A stretch of DNA of 34,218 nt. Source: Actinomycetota bacterium (GTDB taxonomy: Bacteria > Actinomycetota > Thermoleophilia > Miltoncostaeales > Miltoncostaeaceae). The notes beneath the pieces are model-generated. The model was not told the origin of the DNA. It was given only the letters and a program-made list of their open reading frames with translations, and searched no databases. Positions 1 through 8,736 of the stretch are shown piece after piece. The translations under genes and the position numbers were made by a program. Each line of letters begins with the position of its first letter. Position 1 is the first letter of the stretch. The DNA lies in assembly GCA_947475125.1 (NCBI GenBank), contig CANJMX010000003.1, positions 1 to 34,218 on the forward strand, in the 5' to 3' direction.

Positions 1-2
1 CC

Positions 3-1316
3 GGGCTCGAACTCCTACTGCTGGCTGTCCTCATCGCATGGACGGCCTTCTTCGTTGCCGCCGAATACGCCTTCGTGGCGTCGCGGCCCACGCGCATGCG
101 CGAGTTGGCGGACGAGGGCAACAAGCGTGCACAGCGGGTGCTGGCCATCCAGCAGAACCCGACGATGTTCATCTCGTCAATCCAGGTGGCCATCACATTC
201 AGCGCGCTGGCCACAGGTGCGGTGGGCGAGCCCGCCGTGCGGAGAGTGGTGGAAGACGTCCTGTCGCCTTTGGGTTCGGTGCTGAGCGCCAGCATCGTCA
301 CGATCATCAGCATCGTGCTCGGCTTCCTCGTCATCATCTCCGTCACGGTGGTGCTGGGGGAGATCGTGCCCAAGGCGCTGGCGCTGGCACGCACCGAGCG
401 CATCGCGATGGCCGTGGTGGGCCCCGTGCAGGCATTCACTGCGGTGGTCCGCCCATTCGTATGGCTCCTCGAGCGCCTGTCCGCGCTCACGCTGCGCCTA
501 TTCGGTATGCGGAGCGACATTCGGTTGGGGCGTGGCCACTCAGAGCAGGAATTAAAGATGATCCTCGCGGCGTCATACGAGGAGGGTGTGCTCGAGGCTG
601 ACGAGACGGAGATGCTCTCCCGCGTATTCGACTTCGCCGACACTGAGGCCCGTCAGGTGATGGTGCCGCGCCCGGACGTCGTTGGGCTCCCACTCACTGC
701 AACGGTGTCCGAGGCCGCGGGCATCGCTGAGTCGCACCCGTACACGCGGTATCCGGTGTTCGGTGACGACATCGATGACGTTCACGGAGTGGTGCATATC
801 CGCCAGCTCTTCGAGGCCACGCGGGCCGGCTCACACGACGCCTGGATCCGCGATCTCGTGCGTCCGGTGCAGAAGGTGCCCGAGACCAAGAACCTCGACG
901 CCCTGCTGCTCGACTTCCGACGTACCCAGAGCCATCTGGCCATCGTTGTTGACGAGTACGGGTCAACCGCGGGCGTGGTGACGCTTGAGGACCTCGTGGA
1001 GGAGATCATGGGGGAGATCGATGACGAGTTCGATCTTCCATCTGACGACGTTGTGGTGGGTCCGGGCGGGCGCATCACGGTTATCGGCTCGTACGGGATT
1101 GAGGATTTCAACGAGCGCTTCGGTACCGAGTTCGACGACGAGGACATCAACAGCATCGGTGGAGTCGTATTTCATGCGCTGGGGCGGGTGCCGGAGGAGG
1201 GGGACTCCACGAGCGTGCCGGGCATGAACTTCACGGTGCTTGAGATGGATGGATCGCGCATCGTGCGGGTGCTTGCGACTCCCACGCCCGATCTGCTCGG
1301 CGAGGCAACCGAGTAG
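3..1316 (+). CDS. CNNM/CorC-HlyC family transporter-associated protein (DUF21 + CBS pair + CorC_HlyC domain), 5'-truncated by window
   Basis: Frame is open upstream of the listed GTG (GLELLLLAVLIAWTAFFVAAEYAFVASRPTRM...); TM segments followed by CBS-like VMVPRPDVVGLPLTATVSEA..YTRYPVFGDDIDDVHGVVHIRQL and DEYGSTAGVVTLEDLVEEIMGEIDDEFD. Confidence 0.93.
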   Translation, partial: GLELLLLAVLIAWTAFFVAAEYAFVASRPTRMRELADEGNKRAQRVLAIQQNPTMFISSIQVAITFSALATGAVGEPAVRRVVEDVLSPLGSVLSASIVTIISIVLGFLVIISVTVVLGEIVPKALALARTERIAMAVVGPVQAFTAVVRPFVWLLERLSALTLRLFGMRSDIRLGRGHSEQELKMILAASYEEGVLEADETEMLSRVFDFADTEARQVMVPRPDVVGLPLTATVSEAAGIAESHPYTRYPVFGDDIDDVHGVVHIRQLFEATRAGSHDAWIRDLVRPVQKVPETKNLDALLLDFRRTQSHLAIVVDEYGSTAGVVTLEDLVEEIMGEIDDEFDLPSDDVVVGPGGRITVIGSYGIEDFNERFGTEFDDEDINSIGGVVFHALGRVPEEGDSTSVPGMNFTVLEMDGSRIVRVLATPTPDLLGEATE

Positions 1317-1385
1317 CGGCTCACAGCGGCGGCGGGGAGTCGGGGGTGATGCGATCCTCTGGTACCGTGCCCACCGCAGCAGCGC

Positions 1386-1459
1386 GCGCCAGTAGCTCAG
1401 TCGGATAGAGCGCCGGTCTACGAAACCGGAGGTCGCAGGTTCGAATCCTGCCTGGCGCA
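1386..1459 (+). tRNA. tRNA-Arg (anticodon ACG)
   Basis: GCGCCAG...CTGGCGC acceptor stem, AGCTCAGTCGGATAGAGC D-arm, CCGGT-CTACGAA-ACCGG anticodon arm, GCAGG-TTCGAAT-CCTGC T-arm; CCA not encoded. Confidence 0.95.
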
Positions 1460-1462
1460 TCC

Positions 1463-1482
1463 GGGCCCACTTCACTGGGCCC
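1463..1482 (+). terminator. candidate terminator hairpin after tRNA-Arg
   Basis: GGGCCCA-CTTCAC-TGGGCCC perfect 7-bp stem a few nt downstream of tRNA; weak U-tract. Confidence 0.5.
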
Positions 1483-1537
1483 CTTCGAAGTCCTTACGCC
1501 CGGAACCTGGGCCAATCAGGGCACAGTGTCAAGGCCC

Positions 1538-1549
1538 TAGACTCGTGCC
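1538..1549 (+). promoter_or_regulatory. candidate leaderless -10 element (TAGACT-N6-GTG)
   Basis: TAGACT at 1538-1543, exactly 6 nt before GTG start at 1550. Confidence 0.45.
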
Positions 1550-2314
1550 GTGCACCGATCGATCGTCACTGGAATCCTGCTTTCCGCCGCCATGGCGTCA
1601 TACGCCGTGGCCAGCGCCCCGGAGATCCCGTGGTCGCAGATTGCGAGCCGACCGCACGACCAGCGGGCATTCACCGAAGGCCTGGTGGCGCATGGGCGTG
1701 TACTGCTCGAGAGCACCGGGCTTGAAGGGCGCTCATCGGTGCGCCGGGTTGACCCGGCGACTGGGCGGGTGCTTCGCATCACGCACAGCTCGGCGCGGAT
1801 ATTTGGCGAGGGCCTCACCGTGCTGAAGGGGTCGGCCTGGCAACTGACGTGGCGCAATCGGGTCATCAATGTCTTTGCGCCGGCGAGCCTGCGGAAGAAG
1901 GTTACGAAGCCTTATCCATACGAAGGATGGGGCCTGACCACCGATGGGACATCCCTCATCGCCAGCGACGGCTCGCCCACTGTGCGGTGGCTCAGCCCAG
2001 GCAGCCTCACGATTCAGCGCACCATCTCGGTGCACGACGGCGATACGGCCATTGGACGCCTGAACGAGCTTGAGATGATTGACGGAGTGCTGTGGTCCAA
2101 CGTGTGGCTCACCAGCCGCATCGCGCTCATCGACCCGGCCGACGGACATGTGCGTGCCTGGATCGATCTCTCGCAACTCAACCCGGGCATCTCGGATCCC
2201 GACGCCGTGATGTGTGGCATTGCCGTCGATCCGCTCACACACTTGCCAGTGGTCACCGGCAAGTTTTGGCCAAACATGTACGTGATCAGGCTCGACGCCC
2301 CGATTCCCGCCTAA
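1550..2314 (+). CDS. glutaminyl-peptide cyclotransferase (Glu_cyclase_2-like), secreted
   Basis: N-terminal hydrophobic signal-like segment; HDQRAFTEGL, RNRVINVF, YPYEGWGLTTDGTSLIASDGS, LNELEMIDGVLWSNVWLTSRI motifs typical of the beta-propeller QC family. Confidence 0.9.
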   Translation: MHRSIVTGILLSAAMASYAVASAPEIPWSQIASRPHDQRAFTEGLVAHGRVLLESTGLEGRSSVRRVDPATGRVLRITHSSARIFGEGLTVLKGSAWQLTWRNRVINVFAPASLRKKVTKPYPYEGWGLTTDGTSLIASDGSPTVRWLSPGSLTIQRTISVHDGDTAIGRLNELEMIDGVLWSNVWLTSRIALIDPADGHVRAWIDLSQLNPGISDPDAVMCGIAVDPLTHLPVVTGKFWPNMYVIRLDAPIPA

Positions 2315-2327
2315 AAGGGAACCGGGG
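2298..2327 (-). terminator. candidate terminator hairpin at convergent junction
   Basis: CCCCGATTCCC-gcctaaaa-GGGAACCGGGG; 11-bp stem that pairs fully with one G-U in minus-strand RNA (A-C mismatch in plus-strand RNA); loop includes TTTT on minus. Confidence 0.55.
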
Positions 2328-2339
2328 CGGAGCCGGGTG

Positions 2340-2783
2340 CTACTTGGCCGAGATGGCCACCAGCGGGATCTTGCGGCTGGTCTTCGTCGAGTACTCGTCG
2401 TAGTCGGGCCAGATCGCGGTCATGATCTTCCAGACCCGGTCGCGGTCCTCGTCGGCAACGGTGCGTGCGGTGCCGGTCATGATGTCCTCACCCATCTGGA
2501 TCACGACCTCGGGGTCGGCAACCAGATTGAGGTACCAGTCGGGGTGCTTGGGTGCACCGGCATATGACGCCATCACCACGTAGTCATCGCCGTCGCGGCC
2601 ATAGATCAGCGCGGTGCGGCGGGCAGTGCCGGACTTATTGCCGCGGGTCGTGAGCAGCAGCGTGGGTACGCCCGGCTGCCAGTAATGCCCCTCTTTGCCA
2701 CCCGACTCAACATAAAGCTTCACGTGCTCGGCGATCCAGGAATCACCGGTGGGGTCAATCGGGGTCTCATCAATCAGTGCCAT
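2340..2783 (-). CDS. deazaflavin (F420)-dependent nitroreductase-like family protein
   Basis: PTLLLTTRGNKSGTARRTALIYGRDGDDYVVMASYAGAPKHPDWYLNLVADPEVVIQ; start trimmed to ATG at 2783 preceded by GAGGAG SD. Confidence 0.9.
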   Translation of the reverse strand: MALIDETPIDPTGDSWIAEHVKLYVESGGKEGHYWQPGVPTLLLTTRGNKSGTARRTALIYGRDGDDYVVMASYAGAPKHPDWYLNLVADPEVVIQMGEDIMTGTARTVADEDRDRVWKIMTAIWPDYDEYSTKTSRKIPLVAISAK

Positions 2784-2805
2784 GTGTTGTCTCCTCGGGC
2801 GCCCA

Positions 2806-3063
2806 TCAACCGACGATGCGCCAATAGCGTGGCTGGAAGGGGGCGGGGTCGTGCATGGAGTCGTCACGGGCGGAGTCGAGGTGGACATGCCCCTCAACCT
2901 CGAGCCTGAGCAGGGCATCCACGAAGTGCTCGGGTGAACCGGCGGACTCGCCGCCCATGCGTTCGTAGAGGTACGCCTCGCGCACCGGTTCCCCGGATGC
3001 CCTCAGGTGTTCGATGATCACCGCGTGCAGAGCCTGATCTGGAGCCATCTCGGCTGCCTCCAT
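2806..3063 (-). CDS. small hypothetical protein, possible winged-helix-like fold
   Basis: 85 aa, coherent ORF MEAAEMAPDQALHAVIIEHLRASGEPVREAYLYERMGG..; fits between neighbours. Confidence 0.55.
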   Translation of the reverse strand: MEAAEMAPDQALHAVIIEHLRASGEPVREAYLYERMGGESAGSPEHFVDALLRLEVEGHVHLDSARDDSMHDPAPFQPRYWRIVG

Positions 3064-3143
3064 ACGTCTCGTTCTCGCATCGACTCTACGCCACGGATCC
3101 GCTCGAACACCGGAGTGCGTCGCGTATCAGGCAACATTGCCGC

Positions 3144-4310
3144 ATGGGCTCCACCTCACTTCTCGTAATCCACGATGACGATCTGGGAATGGCCTATGCC
3201 GACCACCCCACGGATCGGCGGCGGCATCAGTTGGCGGTGGCGCTTGCCCGATCCGCTGGAATTCTCGATGCGCCCGGTGTCGAGGTGATTGGCGCGCCCG
3301 GCCCGATGGATGACGAGCAACTCGGCACCATGTTCGCCCCGGCATTCGTACGCGCAATGCGCACCTACAGCCGCACGCCGCAGCTGGCGGCCTCACCTGA
3401 GGCCCGCCAGTGGGGCCTCACGGGCGATATCCATCCGTACCCACTCATGCACCACGACTCGGCCCGCACAGCGCAGGTGGCGTGGGACGCCGGCAGGGCA
3501 GTAGCGGAGGGGCACACCCTCCGCGCCATCAGCCCAGCGGGCGGTGCCCACCACGGTCTGGCCAACAAAGCCGGCGGGTTCGGGCTCTACAACGACACCG
3601 CAGTGGCCATCCATGCGCTCAAGGCGTGTGGGGTAGAGCGCGTGGCCTACGTGGATCTCGATACCCATCACGGGGATGGGACGCAGGGGATGTTCTGGAA
3701 CGACCCCCAGGTGCTCACGGTGTCGGTGCACGAGAGCGGCAAGTTCCTGTTCCCGGGCACAGGATTTGCGTTCGAAGTGGGGGGACCCGACGCCATCGGG
3801 TCGGCAATCAATGTCGCCCTGCCGCCAGATTCGGGTGACGATGCCTACCGGCGGGTGATGGCCGAGGTGGTGCTTCCCGCAGTGCGGACATTTCGTCCCG
3901 ACGCCATCGTCACGCAGAACGGCGTGGATCACCATCACGCCGACCCGCTTTCGCACCTGCTCACCACCATGCCGCTCTACCCGGAGCTGTGGCGTCAGCT
4001 GCGCGAGGTGGCCGATGAATGCTGCGAGGGTCGATGGGCGGCGCTCGCCGGCGGGGGGTACGACCCATGCAATGCACCGCCTCGCGCGTGGGCCATGTTG
4101 ATGGCCGAGATGGCAGGCGTACCTGTCCCGGCGAAAATGCCGGGCGACTGGCTGGCCACCGCGACCGCGGCCGGTTGCGACGCTCCTGCGTCTGCCTGGC
4201 TGCAGGACGACCCCCCCTCTGCCGACCCCGAGCGTGACGCCCGTGTGGCACGCGAAGTGGGGGAGGCGATCAGCACCACGCTCCTGGCGTCACCGCTTCT
4301 GAGGGGCTGA
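3144..4310 (+). CDS. histone deacetylase/AcuC-like family amidohydrolase
   Basis: GGAHHGLANKAGGFGLYNDTAVAIHAL, YVDLDTHHGDGTQGMFWNDPQVLTVSVHESGKFLFPGTG, DAIVTQNGVDHHHADPLSHL, LAGGGY motifs. Confidence 0.93.
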   Translation: MGSTSLLVIHDDDLGMAYADHPTDRRRHQLAVALARSAGILDAPGVEVIGAPGPMDDEQLGTMFAPAFVRAMRTYSRTPQLAASPEARQWGLTGDIHPYPLMHHDSARTAQVAWDAGRAVAEGHTLRAISPAGGAHHGLANKAGGFGLYNDTAVAIHALKACGVERVAYVDLDTHHGDGTQGMFWNDPQVLTVSVHESGKFLFPGTGFAFEVGGPDAIGSAINVALPPDSGDDAYRRVMAEVVLPAVRTFRPDAIVTQNGVDHHHADPLSHLLTTMPLYPELWRQLREVADECCEGRWAALAGGGYDPCNAPPRAWAMLMAEMAGVPVPAKMPGDWLATATAAGCDAPASAWLQDDPPSADPERDARVAREVGEAISTTLLASPLLRG

Positions 4311-4348
4311 GCACAAGGAAAACGCCCGGCGCGGGCGAAATCGGCACC

Positions 4349-5170
4349 GTGGTTCCCAAGCCCAGTATCTCGAAGCTCGTGCTCCCAGCCGATCTTCAGA
4401 ACCCCGGTTACGACCTCTTCATCATCGTTGCGACGGTGCTGTCGCTCTTCAACTGGGTCATTTTGGTGATCCCCAAGCTTCCGGGTCCGGACATCAAGGG
4501 GCTCGTCCTCATGATGACCCCTCTGCTCACGGTCATCCTGCTGAGCGACTTCGCGATGCGGCTGCATTCCTCGCGGCCCAATCGCATGCGCTACCTCAAT
4601 CACCGTGGCGGCTGGCTCGATCTGCTGGGCAGCCTTCCCCTCGCGGGCATTTTCAGGCTCTTCCGGCTCATCCGCGTCACGGCCGCCTTCCGGCATTTCG
4701 GCACCCGCAATGTCATGCGCTGGTTCATCGCCAACCGCGCACGCGGCACCCTGTTCCTCGTCTTCTCGCTCATCCTCATCATCCTGGAGTTCGGCGGGCT
4801 GATGGTGCTTCACTTCGAATCAGGCGCGCCGGGGGCGAACATCCAGACGGGTGGGCAGGCACTGTGGTGGGGCGTTGTCACCATCTCCACCGTGGGCTAC
4901 GGCGACCTGTACCCGGTGACCACGGGTGGTCAGATCACCGCGACAGTGATGATTTTCTCCGGCGTGGCCGTCATCGGCATCTACACCGCATGGGCCGCCT
5001 CGACCTTCACCGGAACAGGCGGCGGCACCACAAAGGGCGGTCCCACCGCGGAGATCACCGTGGCCCCCGAGCCGGCGGAGTATCCGCCTGGACCGATCCA
5101 CGATGTCATCCACGATCTACGCGAACGCCTCGATCATCTCGAGTCGTTGGTGAAGCGCAAGGGGCCCTAG
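4349..5170 (+). CDS. potassium channel family protein (Kv-like, ion_trans/ion_trans_2)
   Basis: Selectivity filter TISTVGYGDLYPVT, preceding Arg-bearing S4-like LFRLFRLIRVTAAFRHF, several TM segments. Confidence 0.9.
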   Translation: MVPKPSISKLVLPADLQNPGYDLFIIVATVLSLFNWVILVIPKLPGPDIKGLVLMMTPLLTVILLSDFAMRLHSSRPNRMRYLNHRGGWLDLLGSLPLAGIFRLFRLIRVTAAFRHFGTRNVMRWFIANRARGTLFLVFSLILIILEFGGLMVLHFESGAPGANIQTGGQALWWGVVTISTVGYGDLYPVTTGGQITATVMIFSGVAVIGIYTAWAASTFTGTGGGTTKGGPTAEITVAPEPAEYPPGPIHDVIHDLRERLDHLESLVKRKGP

Positions 5171-5937
5171 CCGGTACGTCTGCGGTACTGGCGCGTTGCC
5201 AGTGGAATCATCACGGCGCTGATTCCCACCATCCAGATGAGCGAGAGCCACACGAGGTTGCCGACCGGCTGCGCGAGAAATAGCGCACGCACGGCATTCA
5301 CCACCACTGTGAATGGCTGGTTTACCGCGAAGCCCTGAAGCCACGACGGCATGCTGTCGGTGGGCACGAATGCAGAACTTGCGAAGGTGAGTGGGAAGAG
5401 CCAGATGAAGCCCGCTGACTGAACTGCCTCGACCGTCTTCATTGAGAGGGCGATGACCACGCCGATCCACGAGAAGGCGAACGAGGTGAGAAACAGGAGG
5501 CCAAAGGCCACGATCATGGCCCCCACGGATCCCGATGGGCGAAAGCCCACCAGCAGGCCGACGCCCATCATCACCGCCACCACGGCGGCGTTCCGCACGA
5601 GGTCCGACACCGTGCGGCCCACCAGCACTGCAGAGCGGGCCATGGGCAGCGAGCGGAATCGGTCGATGATTCCGCGGCGGAGGTCCTCGGCCAGGCCAAT
5701 GCCGCTCGCCACTGCGCCAAACGCCACGGTCTGCGCGAAGATCCCCGGCATGAGGTAGTTGACGTAACTCTCGCCCGGGGTCTGGATGGCGCCCCCAAAC
5801 ACGTACCGGAACAGCAGCACGAACATGACCGGCTGGATGAGGGCGAAGATGAGCACCTCGGGGATGCGCGGCAACTGGATGAGTTGACGCCAGATCACCA
5901 CGCCGGAGTCCTTGAGCGCACGCGTTGGGGAGGTCAT
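5167..5937 (-). CDS. ABC-2 type transporter permease (DrrB-like)
   Basis: IQPVMFVLLFRYVFGGAIQTPGESYVNYLMPGIFAQTVAFGA...GLAEDLRRGIIDRFRSLPMARSAVLVGRTVSDL. Confidence 0.93.
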   Translation of the reverse strand: MTSPTRALKDSGVVIWRQLIQLPRIPEVLIFALIQPVMFVLLFRYVFGGAIQTPGESYVNYLMPGIFAQTVAFGAVASGIGLAEDLRRGIIDRFRSLPMARSAVLVGRTVSDLVRNAAVVAVMMGVGLLVGFRPSGSVGAMIVAFGLLFLTSFAFSWIGVVIALSMKTVEAVQSAGFIWLFPLTFASSAFVPTDSMPSWLQGFAVNQPFTVVVNAVRALFLAQPVGNLVWLSLIWMVGISAVMIPLATRQYRRRTG

Positions 5938-6902
5938 TCAGCCTCCTCGCCATCGCTGCGCTCGGCGACGTGTCCGGTGAGGGAGAGGAACACCTCATCA
6001 AGCGTCGGCCGGCGCAGACCAAGGTCCTCGGTTGCGATGCCCGCCTCGGCAATGGCCGCCGATACCCGCGCGAGCGCAGCGGCGCCATCGGACACGCCCG
6101 CAATCACCCGGCCACGCTCCACGTCCACGATGGGCTCATCCGACGCCGCCGCGGCAAGAATGCGCGTGGCCGCCGGGAGGTCGGCCGGGCGCACGACGGC
6201 GACCTCCACGCTTTCGTCGCCCACTCGTGCCTTCAGTTCGGCCGGCGACCCGTCGGCGATCACGCGGCCCTGGTCGATGACGGCGATCCGCTGGGCGAGC
6301 CGGTCGGCCTCTTCCAGATATTGGGTGGTGAGAAGCACCGTGGTGCCGTCGGTCACAAGGCGCTGAATGATTGTCCACAGCGACAGGCGACCTCGCGGGT
6401 CGAGTCCCGTCGTGGGCTCGTCGAGAAACAAGATGGGCGGGCGGGCCATAAGGCTGGACGCGAGGTCGAGCCGCCGGCGCATGCCTCCCGAGTACGTCTT
6501 TGAGATGCGGTCGGCGGCCTCGGCCAGATCGAACTCGTCGAGCAACTCCCCGGCGCGCGCGCGGGCATCACCCTTCGGCATGCCCGACAGACGGCCGAAC
6601 ATCACCAGGTTCTCGCGGCCGGTCAGGTACTCGTCAACGGCGGCGTACTGCCCTGCGAGACCAATGCGCTCACGCACCTGTGCCGGGTGGCGCACCACGT
6701 CGATGCCATCGACAGACGCGCTGCCTTCGTCTGGCTGGAGCAATGTGGCCAGGATGCGAACGGTCGTGCTCTTGCCGGACCCGTTGGGTCCGAGAAGGCC
6801 GAACACGATTCCGCGGGGGATCTCGAGGTCGATCTTCTCCAGGGCAATCGTCTTGCCGAAGCGCTTGCTGATGCCATCGGCGCGAATTGCGATGTCACTC
6901 AT
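5934..6902 (-). CDS. ABC transporter ATP-binding protein (DrrA-like)
   Basis: Walker A GLLGPNGSGKSTT, signature YSGGMRRRLDLASSL, Walker B PPILFLDEPTTGLD. Confidence 0.96.
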   Translation of the reverse strand: MSDIAIRADGISKRFGKTIALEKIDLEIPRGIVFGLLGPNGSGKSTTVRILATLLQPDEGSASVDGIDVVRHPAQVRERIGLAGQYAAVDEYLTGRENLVMFGRLSGMPKGDARARAGELLDEFDLAEAADRISKTYSGGMRRRLDLASSLMARPPILFLDEPTTGLDPRGRLSLWTIIQRLVTDGTTVLLTTQYLEEADRLAQRIAVIDQGRVIADGSPAELKARVGDESVEVAVVRPADLPAATRILAAAASDEPIVDVERGRVIAGVSDGAAALARVSAAIAEAGIATEDLGLRRPTLDEVFLSLTGHVAERSDGEEAE

Positions 6903-6914
6903 CGCGCGAACCTA
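6903..6914 (-). promoter_or_regulatory. candidate leaderless -10 element (TAGGTT-N6-ATG)
   Basis: Minus-strand TAGGTT (6909-6914) then 6 nt (cgcgcg) then ATG at 6902. Confidence 0.45.
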
Positions 6915-6963
6915 CCAGCGGCGCACCCGACCGCACTCCCAACGGTTTCCCGGTTATGACGCC

Positions 6964-6975
6964 TAAATTGTGCGC
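6964..6975 (+). promoter_or_regulatory. candidate leaderless -10 element (TAAATT-N6-GTG)
   Basis: TAAATT 6964-6969, 6 nt, GTG at 6976. Confidence 0.4.
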
Positions 6976-7335
6976 GTGGACGACGACCGGCCCCTTCTGG
7001 ATCTCAACCCGACTCTGCTCGAGGATGCCCGAGCGGTGGTGTCGCTTGCGCTCTGGTGCGCCACGAGCCGGCTCGCCCGCACGTCGGCGCTCGAAGACGC
7101 CATCGGGCTTGCCTGCCTGGGCGATGCCGCAGAGGATCTCGGCGCACCGGGCGAGCCGGGCGTGCGGTGGCCGTCGGCGGATCTGCAGGGGCCCATCCGT
7201 GAGGCCGCCCGTCGGGTGATCGAGGCTTCTGCCCAGCACACCGACGACGTCCCCGAGCGTGCTGCCTGGTGGGATGAACAGTCGGCCCGCGCCGAGCGAC
7301 TCCTCACCGCCCTGACGAGGCCGCGGGCAAGCTAG
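6976..7335 (+). CDS. hypothetical protein
   Basis: ORF between divergent and convergent neighbours; listed GTG at 6970, but leaderless spacing favours the in-frame GTG at 6976 (VDDDRPLLDLN...). Confidence 0.6.
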   Translation: MDDDRPLLDLNPTLLEDARAVVSLALWCATSRLARTSALEDAIGLACLGDAAEDLGAPGEPGVRWPSADLQGPIREAARRVIEASAQHTDDVPERAAWWDEQSARAERLLTALTRPRAS

Positions 7336-8297
7336 GCGGTGTGGCCACCGGCCAGCGCCTCGGGGCCCAGATGGGCGCGGCCGTGAGGCGGGGTCAGGTC
7401 TGGGCCATCGGAGACCGGGATGATTCCCGCCGGATTGATCGCGCCGTGCGTCAGGTAGTAGTGGCGCTTGATGTGATCCATCGAGATCGTGTCCATCACG
7501 CCGGGGATCTGGGCGACATCACGCACGAAGCCACACAGGGTGGGGGAGTCGGCAATCAGCCGCTCGTTGCACTTGAAGTGCGTGTGGTACACGGGATCGA
7601 ACCGCACCAACGTGGTGAAGAGTCGGATATCCGCCTCGGTGAACCGGTTGCCAGCCAGCCAGCGGGAGCGTTCCAGAATCGTCTCGACCTCAGTGAGGCC
7701 GCGCGACACATCGGACGCAGCGTCGTCGTACGCAGCCTGCGACGTCGCGAACCCGGCTCGGTACACGCCGTTGTTGATGAGGGGATACACCACGGCGTTC
7801 ACTGCGTCGATCTCTGCCTGGAGGTCTGCAGGCCGCAGCACTGGGGAACCAGATGCGAGGGGGCCGAACCCGGAGTCGAACATGCGCAAAATGTCTTCCG
7901 ACTCGTTATTAACGATGCAGCTCGCCCGCGTATCCCAAAGTACGGGCACGGTCACCCGCCCGGACCAGTCGGAATCGGTTGCCCGATATCCCTCGGAAAG
8001 AAACGCCCAGCGGTTTACTGGATCCGGCTCGTGCGTGAATGCCCATCCACGCTCGTCGCGTATCGGATCCACAACGGTCATCGCAACGACGTCACCCAGA
8101 CCTTTGAGCGCACGGGCGATGATGACGCGGTGGGCCCACGGGCACGCATACGACACGTAGAGGTGGTACCTGCCCAATTCAGGCGGGTGAGGCGTTCCAG
8201 GCGCCACCCAGCCCCGGAACGCCGAGGCCTGTCTGACAAACCGGCCGGAAGGGTCGGTTTCGGCCTCAAACTGAGCCCGAATGGTCAGCGGCGACAC
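7332..8297 (-). CDS. glutathione S-transferase Xi-class / S-thionyl-hydroquinone reductase (YqjG/ECM4 family)
   Basis: YVSYACPWAHRVIIARALKGL (CPWA catalytic motif), TVPVLWDT..CIVNNESEDILRMF, RHYYLTHGAINPAGIIP C-terminus. Confidence 0.94.
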   Translation of the reverse strand: MSPLTIRAQFEAETDPSGRFVRQASAFRGWVAPGTPHPPELGRYHLYVSYACPWAHRVIIARALKGLGDVVAMTVVDPIRDERGWAFTHEPDPVNRWAFLSEGYRATDSDWSGRVTVPVLWDTRASCIVNNESEDILRMFDSGFGPLASGSPVLRPADLQAEIDAVNAVVYPLINNGVYRAGFATSQAAYDDAASDVSRGLTEVETILERSRWLAGNRFTEADIRLFTTLVRFDPVYHTHFKCNERLIADSPTLCGFVRDVAQIPGVMDTISMDHIKRHYYLTHGAINPAGIIPVSDGPDLTPPHGRAHLGPEALAGGHTA

Positions 8298-8310
8298 CCG
8301 CTGCGAGCGA

Positions 8311-8736
8311 TTACGCGGCGAATGCGTCGCTTCGCTGCGTCTGCAACTTCTCGAGGAACCTGTGGGACGGGCAGAAGTCGGACCCGGTCACCGGCACGCG
8401 CTGGCATGCCTTGCCCTTGCGGTTCGTGGCCCGGCACCGCAGCAGATCGGCGCTGCCACGGTCTGCGATCTCCTGGTCGAGATACTCCAGGGCCGCGGCC
8501 ATATGGGCCTCAATGATGTCGTACGCGAGAAGCTGACGGCTGACGGGGAACAGCGAACGGACGTCCGCGAAGAGACTCGCGCCCGGGCGCGCAAATCGCC
8601 GATAATCCCGCGCGAGGCGCTCAACCGTGCGCTCGCATGCTGCGAGAAGCAGTCGCTGCCCGAGCTCAGGCCGAAGCTGCCCCTCAAGAAGAAGTGGCTG
8701 CAAATCACGGTAGATGGCGCGCGAGTACCGGTACAT
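8311..8736 (-). CDS. hypothetical protein with C-terminal Cys/His putative zinc-binding motif
   Basis: 141 aa; C-terminal LLRCRATNRKGKACQRVPVTGSDFCPSHRFLE; SD GAGGGAG upstream of ATG. Confidence 0.75.
   Translation of the reverse strand: MYRYSRAIYRDLQPLLLEGQLRPELGQRLLLAACERTVERLARDYRRFARPGASLFADVRSLFPVSRQLLAYDIIEAHMAAALEYLDQEIADRGSADLLRCRATNRKGKACQRVPVTGSDFCPSHRFLEKLQTQRSDAFAA

Noticed and set aside
963-1475. Minus ORF ending MRQAGFEPATSGFVDRRSIRLSYWRALL
   Set aside because: Classic spurious translation across a tRNA gene (tRNA-Arg here) and antisense to the CBS protein.
5167-6902. ABC exporter as part of a biosynthetic gene cluster
   Set aside because: DrrA/DrrB-like pair is isolated; no NRPS/PKS/RiPP or tailoring genes adjacent.
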